Assembly: GCA_029261675.1 (NCBI GenBank)
Contig: JAJDBA010000218.1
Coordinates: 1-26,496 of the forward strand
Direction: 5' to 3'
Source of the DNA: Nitrospinaceae bacterium
GTDB taxonomy: Bacteria; Nitrospinota; Nitrospinia; Nitrospinales; VA-1
Length of the DNA: 26,496 nt
In this document: in pieces, positions 8,754 through 17,368 of the stretch
Layout: every line of letters begins with the position of its first letter
How positions within the stretch are numbered: the stretch's first letter is position 1
Notes under the pieces: model-generated
What the model was told of the DNA's origin: nothing
What the model saw: only the letters and a program-made list of their open reading frames with translations
Databases searched by the model: none
Translations under genes and position numbers: made by a program

Positions 8754-8755
8754 AT

Positions 8756-8764
8756 CCCCCCCCC
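8756..8764 (-). repeat. Run of nine G in the ribosome-binding site
   Basis: Nine consecutive C on the plus strand (G on the coding strand), ending 2 nt before the ATG at 8753. Homopolymeric G/C runs of this length are prone to slippage, and a change here would alter the spacing or strength of the ribosome-binding site of the 162-aa protein. Confidence 0.6.
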
Positions 8765-8803
8765 AATATCAGGTTTTAGTGATTCTTTACTCCCTTATAT
8801 ATA

Positions 8804-8832
8804 GATAGTCCCTATCACTGGCATATTCCAGT
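8804..8832. promoter_or_regulatory. Two adjacent short palindromes between divergent genes
   Basis: GATAG-TCC-CTATC at 8804-8816 is followed directly by ACTGG-CATATT-CCAGT at 8817-8832. Both have perfect 5-bp arms. They lie about 50 bp upstream of the minus-strand 162-aa gene and about 90 bp upstream of fhs, so they could be an operator serving either gene. No factor can be named. Confidence 0.35.
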
Positions 8833-8865
8833 AATTTGTTTATATTTAGTATTAGGGAGGGCTTT

Positions 8866-8895
8866 ATGGAATTTTTTGATCTTATAATGATCTAA
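8866..8895 (+). CDS. Possible nine-codon leader ORF upstream of fhs
   Basis: An ATG at 8866 follows a strong GGGAGG Shine-Dalgarno by 5 nt and encodes MEFFDLIMI before a TAA at 8893-8895. It is in the same frame as fhs, whose chosen GTG is 24 nt further on. It may be a regulatory leader peptide, or a remnant of an older start of fhs cut off by the in-frame stop. A TATAAT at about 8883-8888 overlaps it, so it may not be transcribed at all. Confidence 0.3.
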   Translation: MEFFDLIMI

Positions 8896-8919
8896 ACCTT
8901 AGAAGCCTTTTATAGTGGT

Positions 8920-10593
8920 GTGAAAAATAGTGCGGAATTTCCCCGTTCAATACTTGTGTGGGTTATGGAACCGATCTTTAAAATTGCGAAAAAACTAGGA
9001 TTGGCTGAATCAGATTTGCTTCCTTATGGAACTGATAAGGCCAAAATTCAACTGGATGTTTTGGATAAGTTTCCACCCAGAGGAAAACTGATTCTAGTTT
9101 CTGCCATTACCCCCACCGCAGCAGGGGAAGGTAAAACCACAACTACCATTGGCCTGGGTCAAGCCATGGCACAACTAGGGGAGTCCGTTTGTTTAGCCTT
9201 GCGCGAACCTTCTTTAGGCCCTTGCTTGGGTATGAAGGGGGGAGCGACCGGTGGCGGTATGAGTCAGGTGTTGCCGGTCGAAGATATTAATCTTCATTTT
9301 ACGGGAGATTTCCATGCCGTCACTTCAGCACACAATCTTTTGGCTGCAATGTTGGATAACCGGATTCATCACAAAGGTCTTTCCGATATAGATCCACGTC
9401 GCATTCTTTGGAGACGAGTTCTGGATATGAATGACCGGGCCTTGCGCAATGTCATTGTCGGACTGGGTGGAGTCATGCAAGGGGTGCCGCGTGAATCGGG
9501 ATTTGATATCACCGCTGCTTCCGAGATCATGGCTATTTTATGTCTTTCAAAAAGTTATGAAGACCTTAAGTCTCGTCTGGAAAATATTTTAGTCGCCTTT
9601 ACGTATCAAGGAAAACCCATCACGGCAAAATCACTCAACACTGCAGGAGCGATGATGGCGCTTTTGAAAGATGCTTTATTGCCTAATTTGGTACAAACCA
9701 CCGAGGGTGTTCCGGCGCTTATCCACGGAGGCCCGTTTGCCAATATTGCGCACGGGTGTAATTCAGTATTGGCAACAAAAATGGCCTTAGGGCTTTCAGA
9801 TTGGGCCATCACAGAGGCAGGTTTTGGGTTTGATCTTGGTGCGGAAAAGTTTTTCGATATTAAATGCCAAAGCGCGGGGTTAGATACGGCGGCAGTGGTT
9901 CTGGTAGCAACCTGTAGAGCATTAAAGTCTCACGGTGGCATCCAGAAAAAAGATCTTGAAAAATCCAACCCAGATGCAGTTCAAAAGGGATTGCCCAACC
10001 TGGACCGTCATGTAGAAAACATCCAACAATTTTGCGAACCTCCAATAGTATGCCTCAATCATTTCGCAGGAGATCATTCAGAAGAAATTGAAGTGGTTAG
10101 AAAACATTGCATGAACACCCTTAAGGTTCCTTTTGCCGTGAGTAACGTTTTTGAAGAAGGAGGGAAAGGTGGAGTTGAGCTTGCGAAGGAGGTTATCCTT
10201 CACTCTGAAAAAAATCCTCAGCCTTTTTGTCCTCTATATGACTGGAATGAAGAGGTAAAGGCCAAGATTTGGAAGATCGCCAGCAAAATGTACGGGGCAG
10301 AAGAAATCAAATATACCCCAAAAGCCGAACGCGATCTGAAATCTATCGAAACCCTCGGTTATGACAAACTCCCGATTTGTATTGCCAAAACGCCTGCTTC
10401 CTTAACGGATGACCCAAAGCGCCTGGGCCGACCGGAGAATTTCGCTGTCACGGTTCGGGAAATTCTAATTGCTGCGGGAGCTGGTTTCCTTATTCCCTTA
10501 ACAGGTGACATTTTAAGGATGCCGGGATTGCCTAAAAACCCCCAGGCGGAACACATAGATTTGCGAGGGAACAGTATCACGGGCTTAAAATGA
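8920..10593 (+). CDS. fhs: Formate-tetrahydrofolate ligase
   Basis: A 557-aa monofunctional enzyme of normal length that joins formate to tetrahydrofolate with ATP, giving 10-formyl-THF for one-carbon metabolism. Visible are the family's N-terminal EPIFKIAKKLGLAESDLLPYG, the nucleotide-binding loop TPTAAGEGKTTTTIGLGQA at about residues 64-82, EPSLGPCLGMKGGATGGG, and the C-terminal TGDILRMPGLPKNPQAEHID. The GTG at 8920 is the chosen start by analogy with the family, which has about a dozen residues before the MKPI-type motif; ATG 8965 is the alternative. Neither has a clear Shine-Dalgarno, whereas a strong one stands before the leader ORF at 8866. The gene is a single transcription unit with no folD partner in view. 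Confidence 0.95.
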   Translation: MKNSAEFPRSILVWVMEPIFKIAKKLGLAESDLLPYGTDKAKIQLDVLDKFPPRGKLILVSAITPTAAGEGKTTTTIGLGQAMAQLGESVCLALREPSLGPCLGMKGGATGGGMSQVLPVEDINLHFTGDFHAVTSAHNLLAAMLDNRIHHKGLSDIDPRRILWRRVLDMNDRALRNVIVGLGGVMQGVPRESGFDITAASEIMAILCLSKSYEDLKSRLENILVAFTYQGKPITAKSLNTAGAMMALLKDALLPNLVQTTEGVPALIHGGPFANIAHGCNSVLATKMALGLSDWAITEAGFGFDLGAEKFFDIKCQSAGLDTAAVVLVATCRALKSHGGIQKKDLEKSNPDAVQKGLPNLDRHVENIQQFCEPPIVCLNHFAGDHSEEIEVVRKHCMNTLKVPFAVSNVFEEGGKGGVELAKEVILHSEKNPQPFCPLYDWNEEVKAKIWKIASKMYGAEEIKYTPKAERDLKSIETLGYDKLPICIAKTPASLTDDPKRLGRPENFAVTVREILIAAGAGFLIPLTGDILRMPGLPKNPQAEHIDLRGNSITGLK

Positions 10594-10637
10594 AAGGATC
10601 GAGGAACTGGAAAATCTCAGATTGCTATACATTGCTA

Positions 10638-10665
10638 TAGGGCCTGGATAGCCCTAGCGGTTTTT
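10638..10665 (+). terminator. Intrinsic terminator candidate after fhs
   Basis: The perfect 6-bp stem TAGGGC / GCCCTA with a 7-nt loop is followed by GCGG and five T (10661-10665). It starts 45 nt after the fhs stop. Confidence 0.55.
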
Positions 10666-10686
10666 ATCTGCTATTCCGACAAATGG

Positions 10687-10724
10687 GATAGAGAGCCCAA
10701 GAAACTCGCTATCAAATGTTTTTT
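10687..10724 (+). terminator. Second hairpin with T run after fhs
   Basis: GATAGAGAG (10687-10695) pairs with CTCGCTATC (10705-10713) over 9 positions with one mismatch and a 9-nt loop. A six-T run at 10719-10724 follows after 5 nt. It may be a back-up terminator for fhs; it also lies just downstream of the convergent regulator gene. Confidence 0.45.
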
Positions 10725-10742
10725 CCTAGGGGGCTTGGCTGT

Positions 10743-12116
10743 TTACAAGGGATCGCTACTATTGTACTCGTTGAGTTTGTTGCGAAGTGTACGGATACTG
10801 ATGCCCAGAGAATCGGCGGCTTTTGTTTTGTTACCGTTGACTTCTTCTAGAGTTTGCATGATGAGTTCTTTTTCCATTTCATAGATGGTTCCTGACATAC
10901 GCGGAGCTTCTTTTTCGTTTGGGTGCAGTTCCTCATCGAAGAACAAATGTGTAGGTAGTATCGTATCGCCTTGGCACATCAGGCAGGAGCGTTCCACAAT
11001 ATTCCCTAATTCGCGGATGTTTCCCGGCCAACGATATTTTTTGAGCAGAGTCAGTGTTGCAGAATCTACCTTTATGGATGATTTGCCATTCTCTTGACAA
11101 AACTGTTTGATAAAGTTATCGACGAGAACGGGGATGTCATCGATCCTTTCTCGTAATGGGATGAGATTGATGGGCACCACGTTCAACCTATAATATAGAT
11201 CTTCACGGAATTCCTGTTCCTGAATACGTTTTCGTATATCGCGGTTGCTGGTCGCTATAACCCGCACATCTACGGGTATAGGTGACCTACCGCCAATTTT
11301 ATCCACTTCGTGTTCTTGCAAAACCCTAAGTAGTTTGGCCTGTAATGGAGGAGACATTTCCGTAACTTCATCAAGGAGCAATGAACTGTTGTTAGCCAAT
11401 TCAAATTTTCCCTCTTTATTTTCAGTGGCTCCGGTAAACGATCCTTTTTCATGGCCAAACAATTCTGATTCGAGTAAGCCCTCGGGCAGGGCGGCACAAT
11501 TAACGGCCATAAAAGGTTTTTCAGAGCGTGGACTGCACTGGTGTATATAACGCGCGAATAATTCCTTTCCTGTTCCTGTTTCTCCCATAATGAGAACAGT
11601 GGATTTGCTGTAGGAAACGTTTTCGGCAAATTGCAGAAGTTTTTTCATTTCTTCATTCTGCGTAACAATTCTTTTCATGTCCCCTAACGACTCCATTTGT
11701 GTGGTCGACCGAGGGGTAGGGGGGATAAAACTTCCAGGGTCGAGAAACGCACGCTTGACGGTTGATACCAATACGTCGGCCGAAAACCCGGAACCTTTTA
11801 TTAAATAATCAAACGCGCCTTCTTTCATGGCCTCAACAGCATTGTCTATGGTCCCATATGCTGTCATCATTACGACTTGGGTTTTCGGTGAGTTTTCTTT
11901 AACTGCACGTAACAACTCCAGTCCATTCAATTTTGGCATGCGAACATCAGTGAGAATCAGATCGAAATCCTCATCTTCCATTTTTTCTAACGCCTGTTTT
12001 CCATCTTCAGCGCAGGTGAGTTGAAACTTTTCCCTTTTCAGTGTGGTCTCCAAGGCCACTCGCATTTCGGATTCGTCATCGACGATCAGAATTTTTTTTG
12101 ATTCATTATGTTTCAT
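10743..12116 (-). CDS. NtrC-family response regulator, FlrC/FleR-like
   Basis: A 457-aa sigma-54 activator. The receiver domain (residues ~8-122) has acidic DD at 13-14 and phospho-acceptor Asp57 in LILTDVRMP. The AAA+ domain has Walker A GETGTGKE at about 178-185, the sigma-54 contact loop GSFTGA at 225-230 (usual form GAFTGA) and Walker B LLLDEVTEM. The C-terminal Fis-type helix-turn-helix reads NKTKAADSLGISIRTLRNKL. The receiver's normally conserved Lys-Pro pair reads Lys107-Gly (YLIKGSGFSADVL). ATG 12116 follows GAGG by 8 nt and overlaps the kinase gene by 11 nt, so the two are coupled. Position beside the kinase and flagellar genes suggests control of sigma-54 flagellar promoters; the FlrC role is inference. 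Confidence 0.88.
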   Translation of the reverse strand: MKHNESKKILIVDDESEMRVALETTLKREKFQLTCAEDGKQALEKMEDEDFDLILTDVRMPKLNGLELLRAVKENSPKTQVVMMTAYGTIDNAVEAMKEGAFDYLIKGSGFSADVLVSTVKRAFLDPGSFIPPTPRSTTQMESLGDMKRIVTQNEEMKKLLQFAENVSYSKSTVLIMGETGTGKELFARYIHQCSPRSEKPFMAVNCAALPEGLLESELFGHEKGSFTGATENKEGKFELANNSSLLLDEVTEMSPPLQAKLLRVLQEHEVDKIGGRSPIPVDVRVIATSNRDIRKRIQEQEFREDLYYRLNVVPINLIPLRERIDDIPVLVDNFIKQFCQENGKSSIKVDSATLTLLKKYRWPGNIRELGNIVERSCLMCQGDTILPTHLFFDEELHPNEKEAPRMSGTIYEMEKELIMQTLEEVNGNKTKAADSLGISIRTLRNKLNEYNSSDPL

Positions 12117-13368
12117 CGAAATCCTCATCCCAACTTGGAATTTTAACTGTGAAAGATGTTCCCTTTCCCTCTTCACTGATTGCGTCGATCGTACCTTGAT
12201 GTGCCTTGATAATATTGTGGGAAATAGCCAGGCCGAGTCCTGTGCCTTTATCTTTTGTGGTGAAGAATGGATTAAATATTTTTGCCAGATTATCGGCTGA
12301 CATGCCGACACCCGTATCCGTTACGGTAACGGAAATATATTGCCGCTTTGTTGAACCATTGTTGTGAACAGAAGATTTTTGGGTGGTGAGGCTCAACTCG
12401 CCGCCTTCGGGCATTGCCTGGATCGCGTTGTTGATTAGATTAGGAAATACTTGGCGTAATAGTTCACGGTCGCCATTTGCCAGTAGGGTGCCGGAGCTTG
12501 ATTTGCGAATCACATTGATATTCTCGGGAACCATAACGTTATTGATTCCCTCCAGGCATTCGGTGAGTAGTAGATTGATGTCACATTGCTGTCGAGATGG
12601 CTGCGCGGATTTCGCAAACAAAAGCAGGGTCGATATGATGCGATCCATATTCTGTACTCCTGCTCGAATATGTTGTACGAGATCTTCTTTCTCGCTATCT
12701 CCTTCAAGGTCTTTTTTCAGCAGGGAGGCAAACAACTCAATGCTGGCTAAAGGATTTCTGATTTCATGGGCGATGCCTGCTGCCATTTCTCCCATCTCTC
12801 GCAGTCTTTGATTGCGCTGAGCTAACTCTTCCATTCTGCGGAACTCGGTCATGTCCTGAAGGATTAAAATCGTGCCGATTTGCCCTCCGTGGTTATCCCA
12901 GACCGGGGATGCAGAAATACGGATGTACAGAGTACCTCCGTTTGCATTGGGGATGTCTTTGTCCTGACTAATGGTTTCGCCACGGGATTTCCCCAGCCGA
13001 GCCACTACAGATTCGAATAAAGGAAATACTTCATTTAAAGATTTTCCAAGACAGCTTTGTGGTTTTATCCCTGTGATACTTCCAGTTGTTTTATTGCAGG
13101 TAGTGATAATTCCTGCGCGGTCTACAACGATGACACCGTTGGTTTGGCTTTCTAAAATATCATTTAGATAATTTTTTACCCGTTCCTTTTCAGCTAGATT
13201 TTTTTTCAGCTCATCATTCTTATCGGAAAGTTCAAGATCAAGTTTTTTGACTCTCCCTTGAAGTTCATCATAAGAGTTTTGCAATTGTGCGGTGACTTCG
13301 TTAAAAGCCTCCATATTTTGGATAAGAGTCTGGATTTCTTTACTTTTATTGCCGCTAGGGTTTGTCAT
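12106..13368 (-). CDS. PAS-containing sensor histidine kinase, FlrB/FleS-like
   Basis: A 420-aa soluble kinase with no membrane segment, as in FlrB/FleS. It has a coiled coil at about residues 20-70, a PAS domain at about 70-175 (NDILESQTNGVIVVDRAGII), a HisKA domain with phospho-acceptor His201 in AGIAHEIRNPLASIELFASL, and an ATPase domain with N-box NLINNAIQAMPEGG, DTGVGM, FNPFFTTKDKGTGLGLA and the final GTSFTVKIP. It should phosphorylate the regulator encoded directly downstream, whose start it overlaps. Start ATG 13368 lacks a visible Shine-Dalgarno and lies 48 nt after the AMIN-TPR stop. The signal it senses is unknown. Confidence 0.9.
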   Translation of the reverse strand: MTNPSGNKSKEIQTLIQNMEAFNEVTAQLQNSYDELQGRVKKLDLELSDKNDELKKNLAEKERVKNYLNDILESQTNGVIVVDRAGIITTCNKTTGSITGIKPQSCLGKSLNEVFPLFESVVARLGKSRGETISQDKDIPNANGGTLYIRISASPVWDNHGGQIGTILILQDMTEFRRMEELAQRNQRLREMGEMAAGIAHEIRNPLASIELFASLLKKDLEGDSEKEDLVQHIRAGVQNMDRIISTLLLFAKSAQPSRQQCDINLLLTECLEGINNVMVPENINVIRKSSSGTLLANGDRELLRQVFPNLINNAIQAMPEGGELSLTTQKSSVHNNGSTKRQYISVTVTDTGVGMSADNLAKIFNPFFTTKDKGTGLGLAISHNIIKAHQGTIDAISEEGKGTSFTVKIPSWDEDFDET

Positions 13369-13416
13369 AGGAAGGATTACAGTGGGTTTTCAATCTGTTT
13401 CTATTATAAATTAAAA

Positions 13417-16017
13417 TCATCCTTCTTTTAATTGTTTTTCCCAATCCTGAATATCGGCCCTCGATTGGGCTGCACGCTTGAGAATAGGATCGGCGCTTTC
13501 AGCCTTGACCAGTCTATTGATTTCATCTTTTGATTTGTCGGTATCTCCTTGCTGTTCATAACTTTCTATCAAGAGGTAATCTGCCCAATTTCTTAGCGGA
13601 TTATCTGGGAAAAGTTCTTTGGCGGAATCAAAAGCTTCAATGGCCGCTTTAAATCGGTTCATCTTAAAAAGCGAAGTACCCAGATGATAATAAGATTTTT
13701 GGATATAGTCAGGGATAACGCGCTCTTTCCTGTCGTATTCTGCAATAGCATTTTGATAGGATTGTGCGGCCTCCGTATATTTTTTCATTTCGGTTTTAAT
13801 TTCGGCGATTAAATAGTGAACCTCGGCTTTGTTTTTTGACAGGGCCAGTAATTCGTCAAACATTGTCAATGCCCCGAGAAAATTCCCGTTTCCTTTGTGG
13901 GCTTGGGCAAGTAATTTTTTAGCTTCTAGCAATCTTTTGCTGCGAGGAAAGTTTTTGATGAAAGCACGACCAACCATAATGGCTTCATCAAAATTCTTCT
14001 CTTCTAAATGAATTTTCCCTAAATTTAGAAAAATTCTATCTCGAAATGAGTCTTCAGAATCAAGCACTTTAACTTTTTCATAAAACTTGACTGCTTCAGG
14101 GTACATACCTATTGCCTGATAGGCTTCTCCTACTTGCAGCAGGGTCTTGGCATTCTTAATATTTTTGACTGGTAGACTGACAAAATCACTGTAGGAATAA
14201 AGAATAGGTAACATGCCTTTTTGTTTTGAATATTTATCCACCAGGGCAATGAGAGCCTGCTTGACAAACCTTTCGGCTTCCTGCGAAAAACGGGACTCAG
14301 GTCCGAGTGGGAAAAGTTTTTTAAATTCCTCAATAGCTTTCAAGTAATTCTGTTCCATTAAGTAAGCAATTCCGCGACTCAAAGTTACTTCCGCCAATAT
14401 TTCTACATTTTTTGCTTCCTGAAAAATTTTCTCATACGTTGGGAAAGGCTTGTAATAATATGAGACATCAAAAACGATGTCGTTGACTTCTAAGCGCGGG
14501 CTTCGTATCCCGATATCAGCCATTCGAATTCTTCCATATTGCGTGTCGGCACTGTCTTCCATAATGGGGTTTTCTTCTTGATCCAATACAGGCTTTTCTT
14601 CTTCATTCAATTTTGGGGCCTGTTTTTTACTGGATTCATCAAACACCGCCAAAGCATTTTGATAGTTGCCTTTAAGCATGTATGTGTCGCCAATTCGGTT
14701 AAGGGCTTTATGTGCATTTTTTGAAGAGGGTGCCAAATTCAGAAGATTGAAAAAATGTTTTCTTGCCTTATCATATTTTTCCTGGGAAAAATAAATTTCC
14801 GCCATATTATAATTGATTTCTGGTTTTTCATTTAATTCGCTCGGCCAGCGTTTGGCACCCGCCTCATAAATTTCCAAGGCCTGATCATATTCGTTTTTCT
14901 CGTAAAAACGATTGGCTATTGCAAAAATCCCTGCTTTTGCATCCAAATTTTTTGGGGACCTCTTAAGGATCAACTGAAACGCATCGAACGCTTCTTTAAA
15001 CCTTTCTACTTTCATCAACATTGCAGCCAGGCTGTTTCTTCGTGTCTCATTGTATAAGCTCTTTTTTCTTTTGTTGACTCCCTGGTTGTAAAGAGTACGT
15101 GCTTCAAGTCGATAGCCTATGTCATCATAGATCGTTGCTACCTTTAGTAAGGCATGATCGTAAAATTTTGATTTGGGATCTTTTCTCATGGCGGACTGGT
15201 AAGCAGCCAGAGCCCTATCGTAATTAGGGTTGAGCTCTTTAAATGTTTTGCGATATTCAGATTCGGCTCTTAAATAAAGGGCTTGCCCCAAGTATTTGCT
15301 GTTTGGATAATTATCTGCAAACTCTTTTAAAGATTTTGATGCGTTAGGGTAATTTTGGCTTTGAAATTCTTTAAGTCCTTTTTGGTAATCTTCCCATCCA
15401 TTCTTTTCTTTCTCTTGCTCATCCCGGCTGATAAGATTGCGGACTTTACCTGGTGTAAATCCAGCTAGCCGTACCTTTCCGCTAGAAGGAGAATTGTCTT
15501 TTTTGATATCTTGTTTTCCGTTCTTCCTGTTGCTACTTTTCGTTCCTTTAGAGGCAGGGGATAGGCCTCCAATTTTCGCTTTCAAAATAGGTTGGGACTT
15601 TCCCTTTAGATCAATTATGATTTGAGGTTTTTCGGGGTTCATCGAATGGAAAAACCGAGTATTGGATTGTTTTAAAACAAAAGTAACTATTACTTTTCCT
15701 TCTCGCGAACTAACCGAAAATTGCTCCAGATTTTTGTCGTTAAATGTTTTACTGCGAACGCGTGGTCCTCGCTGAGTCTCAGGCAGAGTCAAAATAATGC
15801 GTTTTTCTGCAAAATTTGCTTTAACCTGATAGGTGACGGGCTCGGTCAAGTCGATCAAAATTCTTGTGTAAATGGGGTGGGGTCCAATTTTCACTGTTTT
15901 GAGTAACGGGCCATTCTCATAGAAATCTTCCTGCGCCCAAAGGTCTGGTGCCATGAAGGATGACACCAATAGGAAAGCGAGGATGAGGAATTCTTTAAGT
16001 TTTGATTTTATTGACAT
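13417..16017 (-). CDS. Secreted AMIN-domain TPR protein
   Basis: An 866-aa exported protein. The signal peptide is residues 1-29 (ILAFLLVSSFMAPDLWAQ). An AMIN-like domain covers about 38-140 (RILIDLTEPVTYQVK, GKVIVTFVLKQSNTRFF, PQIIIDLKGK). A low-complexity basic linker runs to about 205, and then many TPR units extend to the C-terminus (EDYQKGLKEFQSQNYPNASK and so on). AMIN domains bind cell-wall or septal components in the periplasm, and TPRs make protein scaffolds. It is the first gene of an operon with the FlrB/FlrC-like pair, behind a consensus sigma-54 promoter, which suggests a role in envelope placement or assembly of flagella. That role is inference. Confidence 0.85.
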   Translation of the reverse strand: MSIKSKLKEFLILAFLLVSSFMAPDLWAQEDFYENGPLLKTVKIGPHPIYTRILIDLTEPVTYQVKANFAEKRIILTLPETQRGPRVRSKTFNDKNLEQFSVSSREGKVIVTFVLKQSNTRFFHSMNPEKPQIIIDLKGKSQPILKAKIGGLSPASKGTKSSNRKNGKQDIKKDNSPSSGKVRLAGFTPGKVRNLISRDEQEKEKNGWEDYQKGLKEFQSQNYPNASKSLKEFADNYPNSKYLGQALYLRAESEYRKTFKELNPNYDRALAAYQSAMRKDPKSKFYDHALLKVATIYDDIGYRLEARTLYNQGVNKRKKSLYNETRRNSLAAMLMKVERFKEAFDAFQLILKRSPKNLDAKAGIFAIANRFYEKNEYDQALEIYEAGAKRWPSELNEKPEINYNMAEIYFSQEKYDKARKHFFNLLNLAPSSKNAHKALNRIGDTYMLKGNYQNALAVFDESSKKQAPKLNEEEKPVLDQEENPIMEDSADTQYGRIRMADIGIRSPRLEVNDIVFDVSYYYKPFPTYEKIFQEAKNVEILAEVTLSRGIAYLMEQNYLKAIEEFKKLFPLGPESRFSQEAERFVKQALIALVDKYSKQKGMLPILYSYSDFVSLPVKNIKNAKTLLQVGEAYQAIGMYPEAVKFYEKVKVLDSEDSFRDRIFLNLGKIHLEEKNFDEAIMVGRAFIKNFPRSKRLLEAKKLLAQAHKGNGNFLGALTMFDELLALSKNKAEVHYLIAEIKTEMKKYTEAAQSYQNAIAEYDRKERVIPDYIQKSYYHLGTSLFKMNRFKAAIEAFDSAKELFPDNPLRNWADYLLIESYEQQGDTDKSKDEINRLVKAESADPILKRAAQSRADIQDWEKQLKEG

Positions 16018-16049
16018 ATTCTTTGATTTTGGCTTTTTTTCATAAATAA

Positions 16050-16065
16050 AGCAAATTAGGTGCCA
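16050..16065 (-). promoter_or_regulatory. Consensus sigma-54 promoter of the AMIN-TPR/kinase/regulator operon
   Basis: The minus strand reads TGGCACCTAATTTGCT: a perfect TGGCAC -24 element, 5-nt spacer and TTGCT -12 element, with GG and GC exactly 10 nt apart. The expected start of transcription is near 16038-16040, about 20 nt upstream of the ATG at 16017. The FleQ/FlrA-like activator at 18528-19571 is the obvious candidate to drive it. Confidence 0.85.
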
Positions 16066-16282
16066 TTTGTGAACTCTTAGGACTCTTTTGATCTTTTACA
16101 GTTTATTCGTGTTATCGAAGTCTAAATTTTTAAACGTTTTAACCGTAAATATAGTATAAAGCGGTCTACCATTTTCTTCGACATTTTCTGGAAAAACATG
16201 ATGTTAATCAGAGTCAGATTTTTGACCTAATTAAATTGAAGATTTTGGAATTTGTCCAAATCTATCCGATTCGGAGCAGGGA

Positions 16283-17368
16283 ATGAGCACACCGGAACAG
16301 GAAAAATTGAAATGGCAGGAATCTGAGACAGTTAGGAACCTGTTGAAGAAGCAGAATAGCCTGTTGGGGGATTCTTTGGAAGCGCTGGATCACCTGATCT
16401 ATTTGCAGAAAAGTATCAATCTCCTCAGCTCCGAAGAAATCAGCAAGGTTCTGGCAGAAAAGTTACCTTCCATTTTAGCAGTAAAATATTTTTCTTTTTT
16501 CCTGTTTGATAAAGACCACAGAAAGCTGCGACTCCTCAGTCACAATCATCCCGAATTGCAGGAAGGCCTTACTCTTTACCAAAGTGAATCACCCATAATG
16601 AAGGATGCTATGGAATCAGGCCGATATATATTTGAACAGGACTTTGCAAGCTCAAGATATTTTCGAGGTCGTAGAAACCCTTTGTTCAAATATACGTTTT
16701 TTGTTTCCATCCCGTTAATGATTGAGAATGAAATTATTGGAGTGTTGAATTTCAATGATAACGAAAAAGGTTTTTTTAACGTTGGGGACCTGGATTTTTC
16801 TCTGAACGTTTCCGAATTTGTTGCGCTTTCTATAAGCAATGCATTACTTTTTGAAAAAGTCGAAAAGCTTTCTGTCACTGATGGGTTGACGGGCTTGGAC
16901 AATCACCAGCAGATGCAGTCGATTTTAAAAAATGAAGTATTTCGTTGTCAGCGTTACGATTCTTCCCTTTCTGTAATTATTATGGATATTGACCATTTTA
17001 AAAATGTCAATGACACCTACGGGCATCAGAAGGGGGATGATATTCTTCTGGATTTTGCATCGACCATGAAAAAGTTTTGCCGCTCTAATGATGTAGCGGC
17101 AAGATATGGCGGTGAAGAGTTTGTTCTGGTGTTGCCTGAAACAAAAGTTGAGGGGGCCGTCTATATTGCTGAGCGAATTCGGGAAGAAATGGCCAGCCAG
17201 ACTTTTCAGCACAAGGGAAAAGATTTTAAAGTGACGGTCAGTTGTGGCATAGCCGAGTTTGATTCGAAACTTATCACGAGTCCTGCAGACCTGATCAAAG
17301 TTGCCGATCAGGCCTTATACAAAGCTAAACATGAAGGTAGAAATCGCACGATTGTAGGCACACCATGA
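16283..17368 (+). CDS. GAF-GGDEF diguanylate cyclase
   Basis: A 361-aa cytoplasmic protein predicted to make cyclic di-GMP from two GTP. A GAF-like sensor covers about residues 45-190 (VSIPLMIENEIIGVLNFND), linked by a short helix to a GGDEF domain from about 195. The active-site motif is GGEEF (276-280), an active variant, and the inhibitory I-site RxxD is present as RSND (267-270), exactly five residues upstream. DIDHFKNVNDTYGHQKGD is the standard metal/nucleotide region. ATG 16283 follows GGAG/AGGGA. The stop overlaps the next start as ATGA, so it is coupled to the HDOD gene. Cyclic di-GMP often acts on FleQ-type flagellar regulators, one of which follows; that link is inference. Confidence 0.93.
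   Translation: MSTPEQEKLKWQESETVRNLLKKQNSLLGDSLEALDHLIYLQKSINLLSSEEISKVLAEKLPSILAVKYFSFFLFDKDHRKLRLLSHNHPELQEGLTLYQSESPIMKDAMESGRYIFEQDFASSRYFRGRRNPLFKYTFFVSIPLMIENEIIGVLNFNDNEKGFFNVGDLDFSLNVSEFVALSISNALLFEKVEKLSVTDGLTGLDNHQQMQSILKNEVFRCQRYDSSLSVIIMDIDHFKNVNDTYGHQKGDDILLDFASTMKKFCRSNDVAARYGGEEFVLVLPETKVEGAVYIAERIREEMASQTFQHKGKDFKVTVSCGIAEFDSKLITSPADLIKVADQALYKAKHEGRNRTIVGTP

Noticed and set aside
8817..8832. TGGCAT on the plus strand upstream of fhs as a sigma-54 promoter
   Set aside because: There is no GC 10 nt after the GG (AGTAA stands in the -12 position). It is better explained as one arm of a palindrome.
10621..10640. Two 10-nt units ATTGCTATAC and ATTGCTATAG in tandem after fhs
   Set aside because: Only two imperfect copies; most likely chance next to the terminator.
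13451..13458. GCCGATAT on the minus strand near the end of the AMIN-TPR gene, before the kinase gene
   Set aside because: It is inside coding sequence and the -35 position reads GCGT rather than TAAA.
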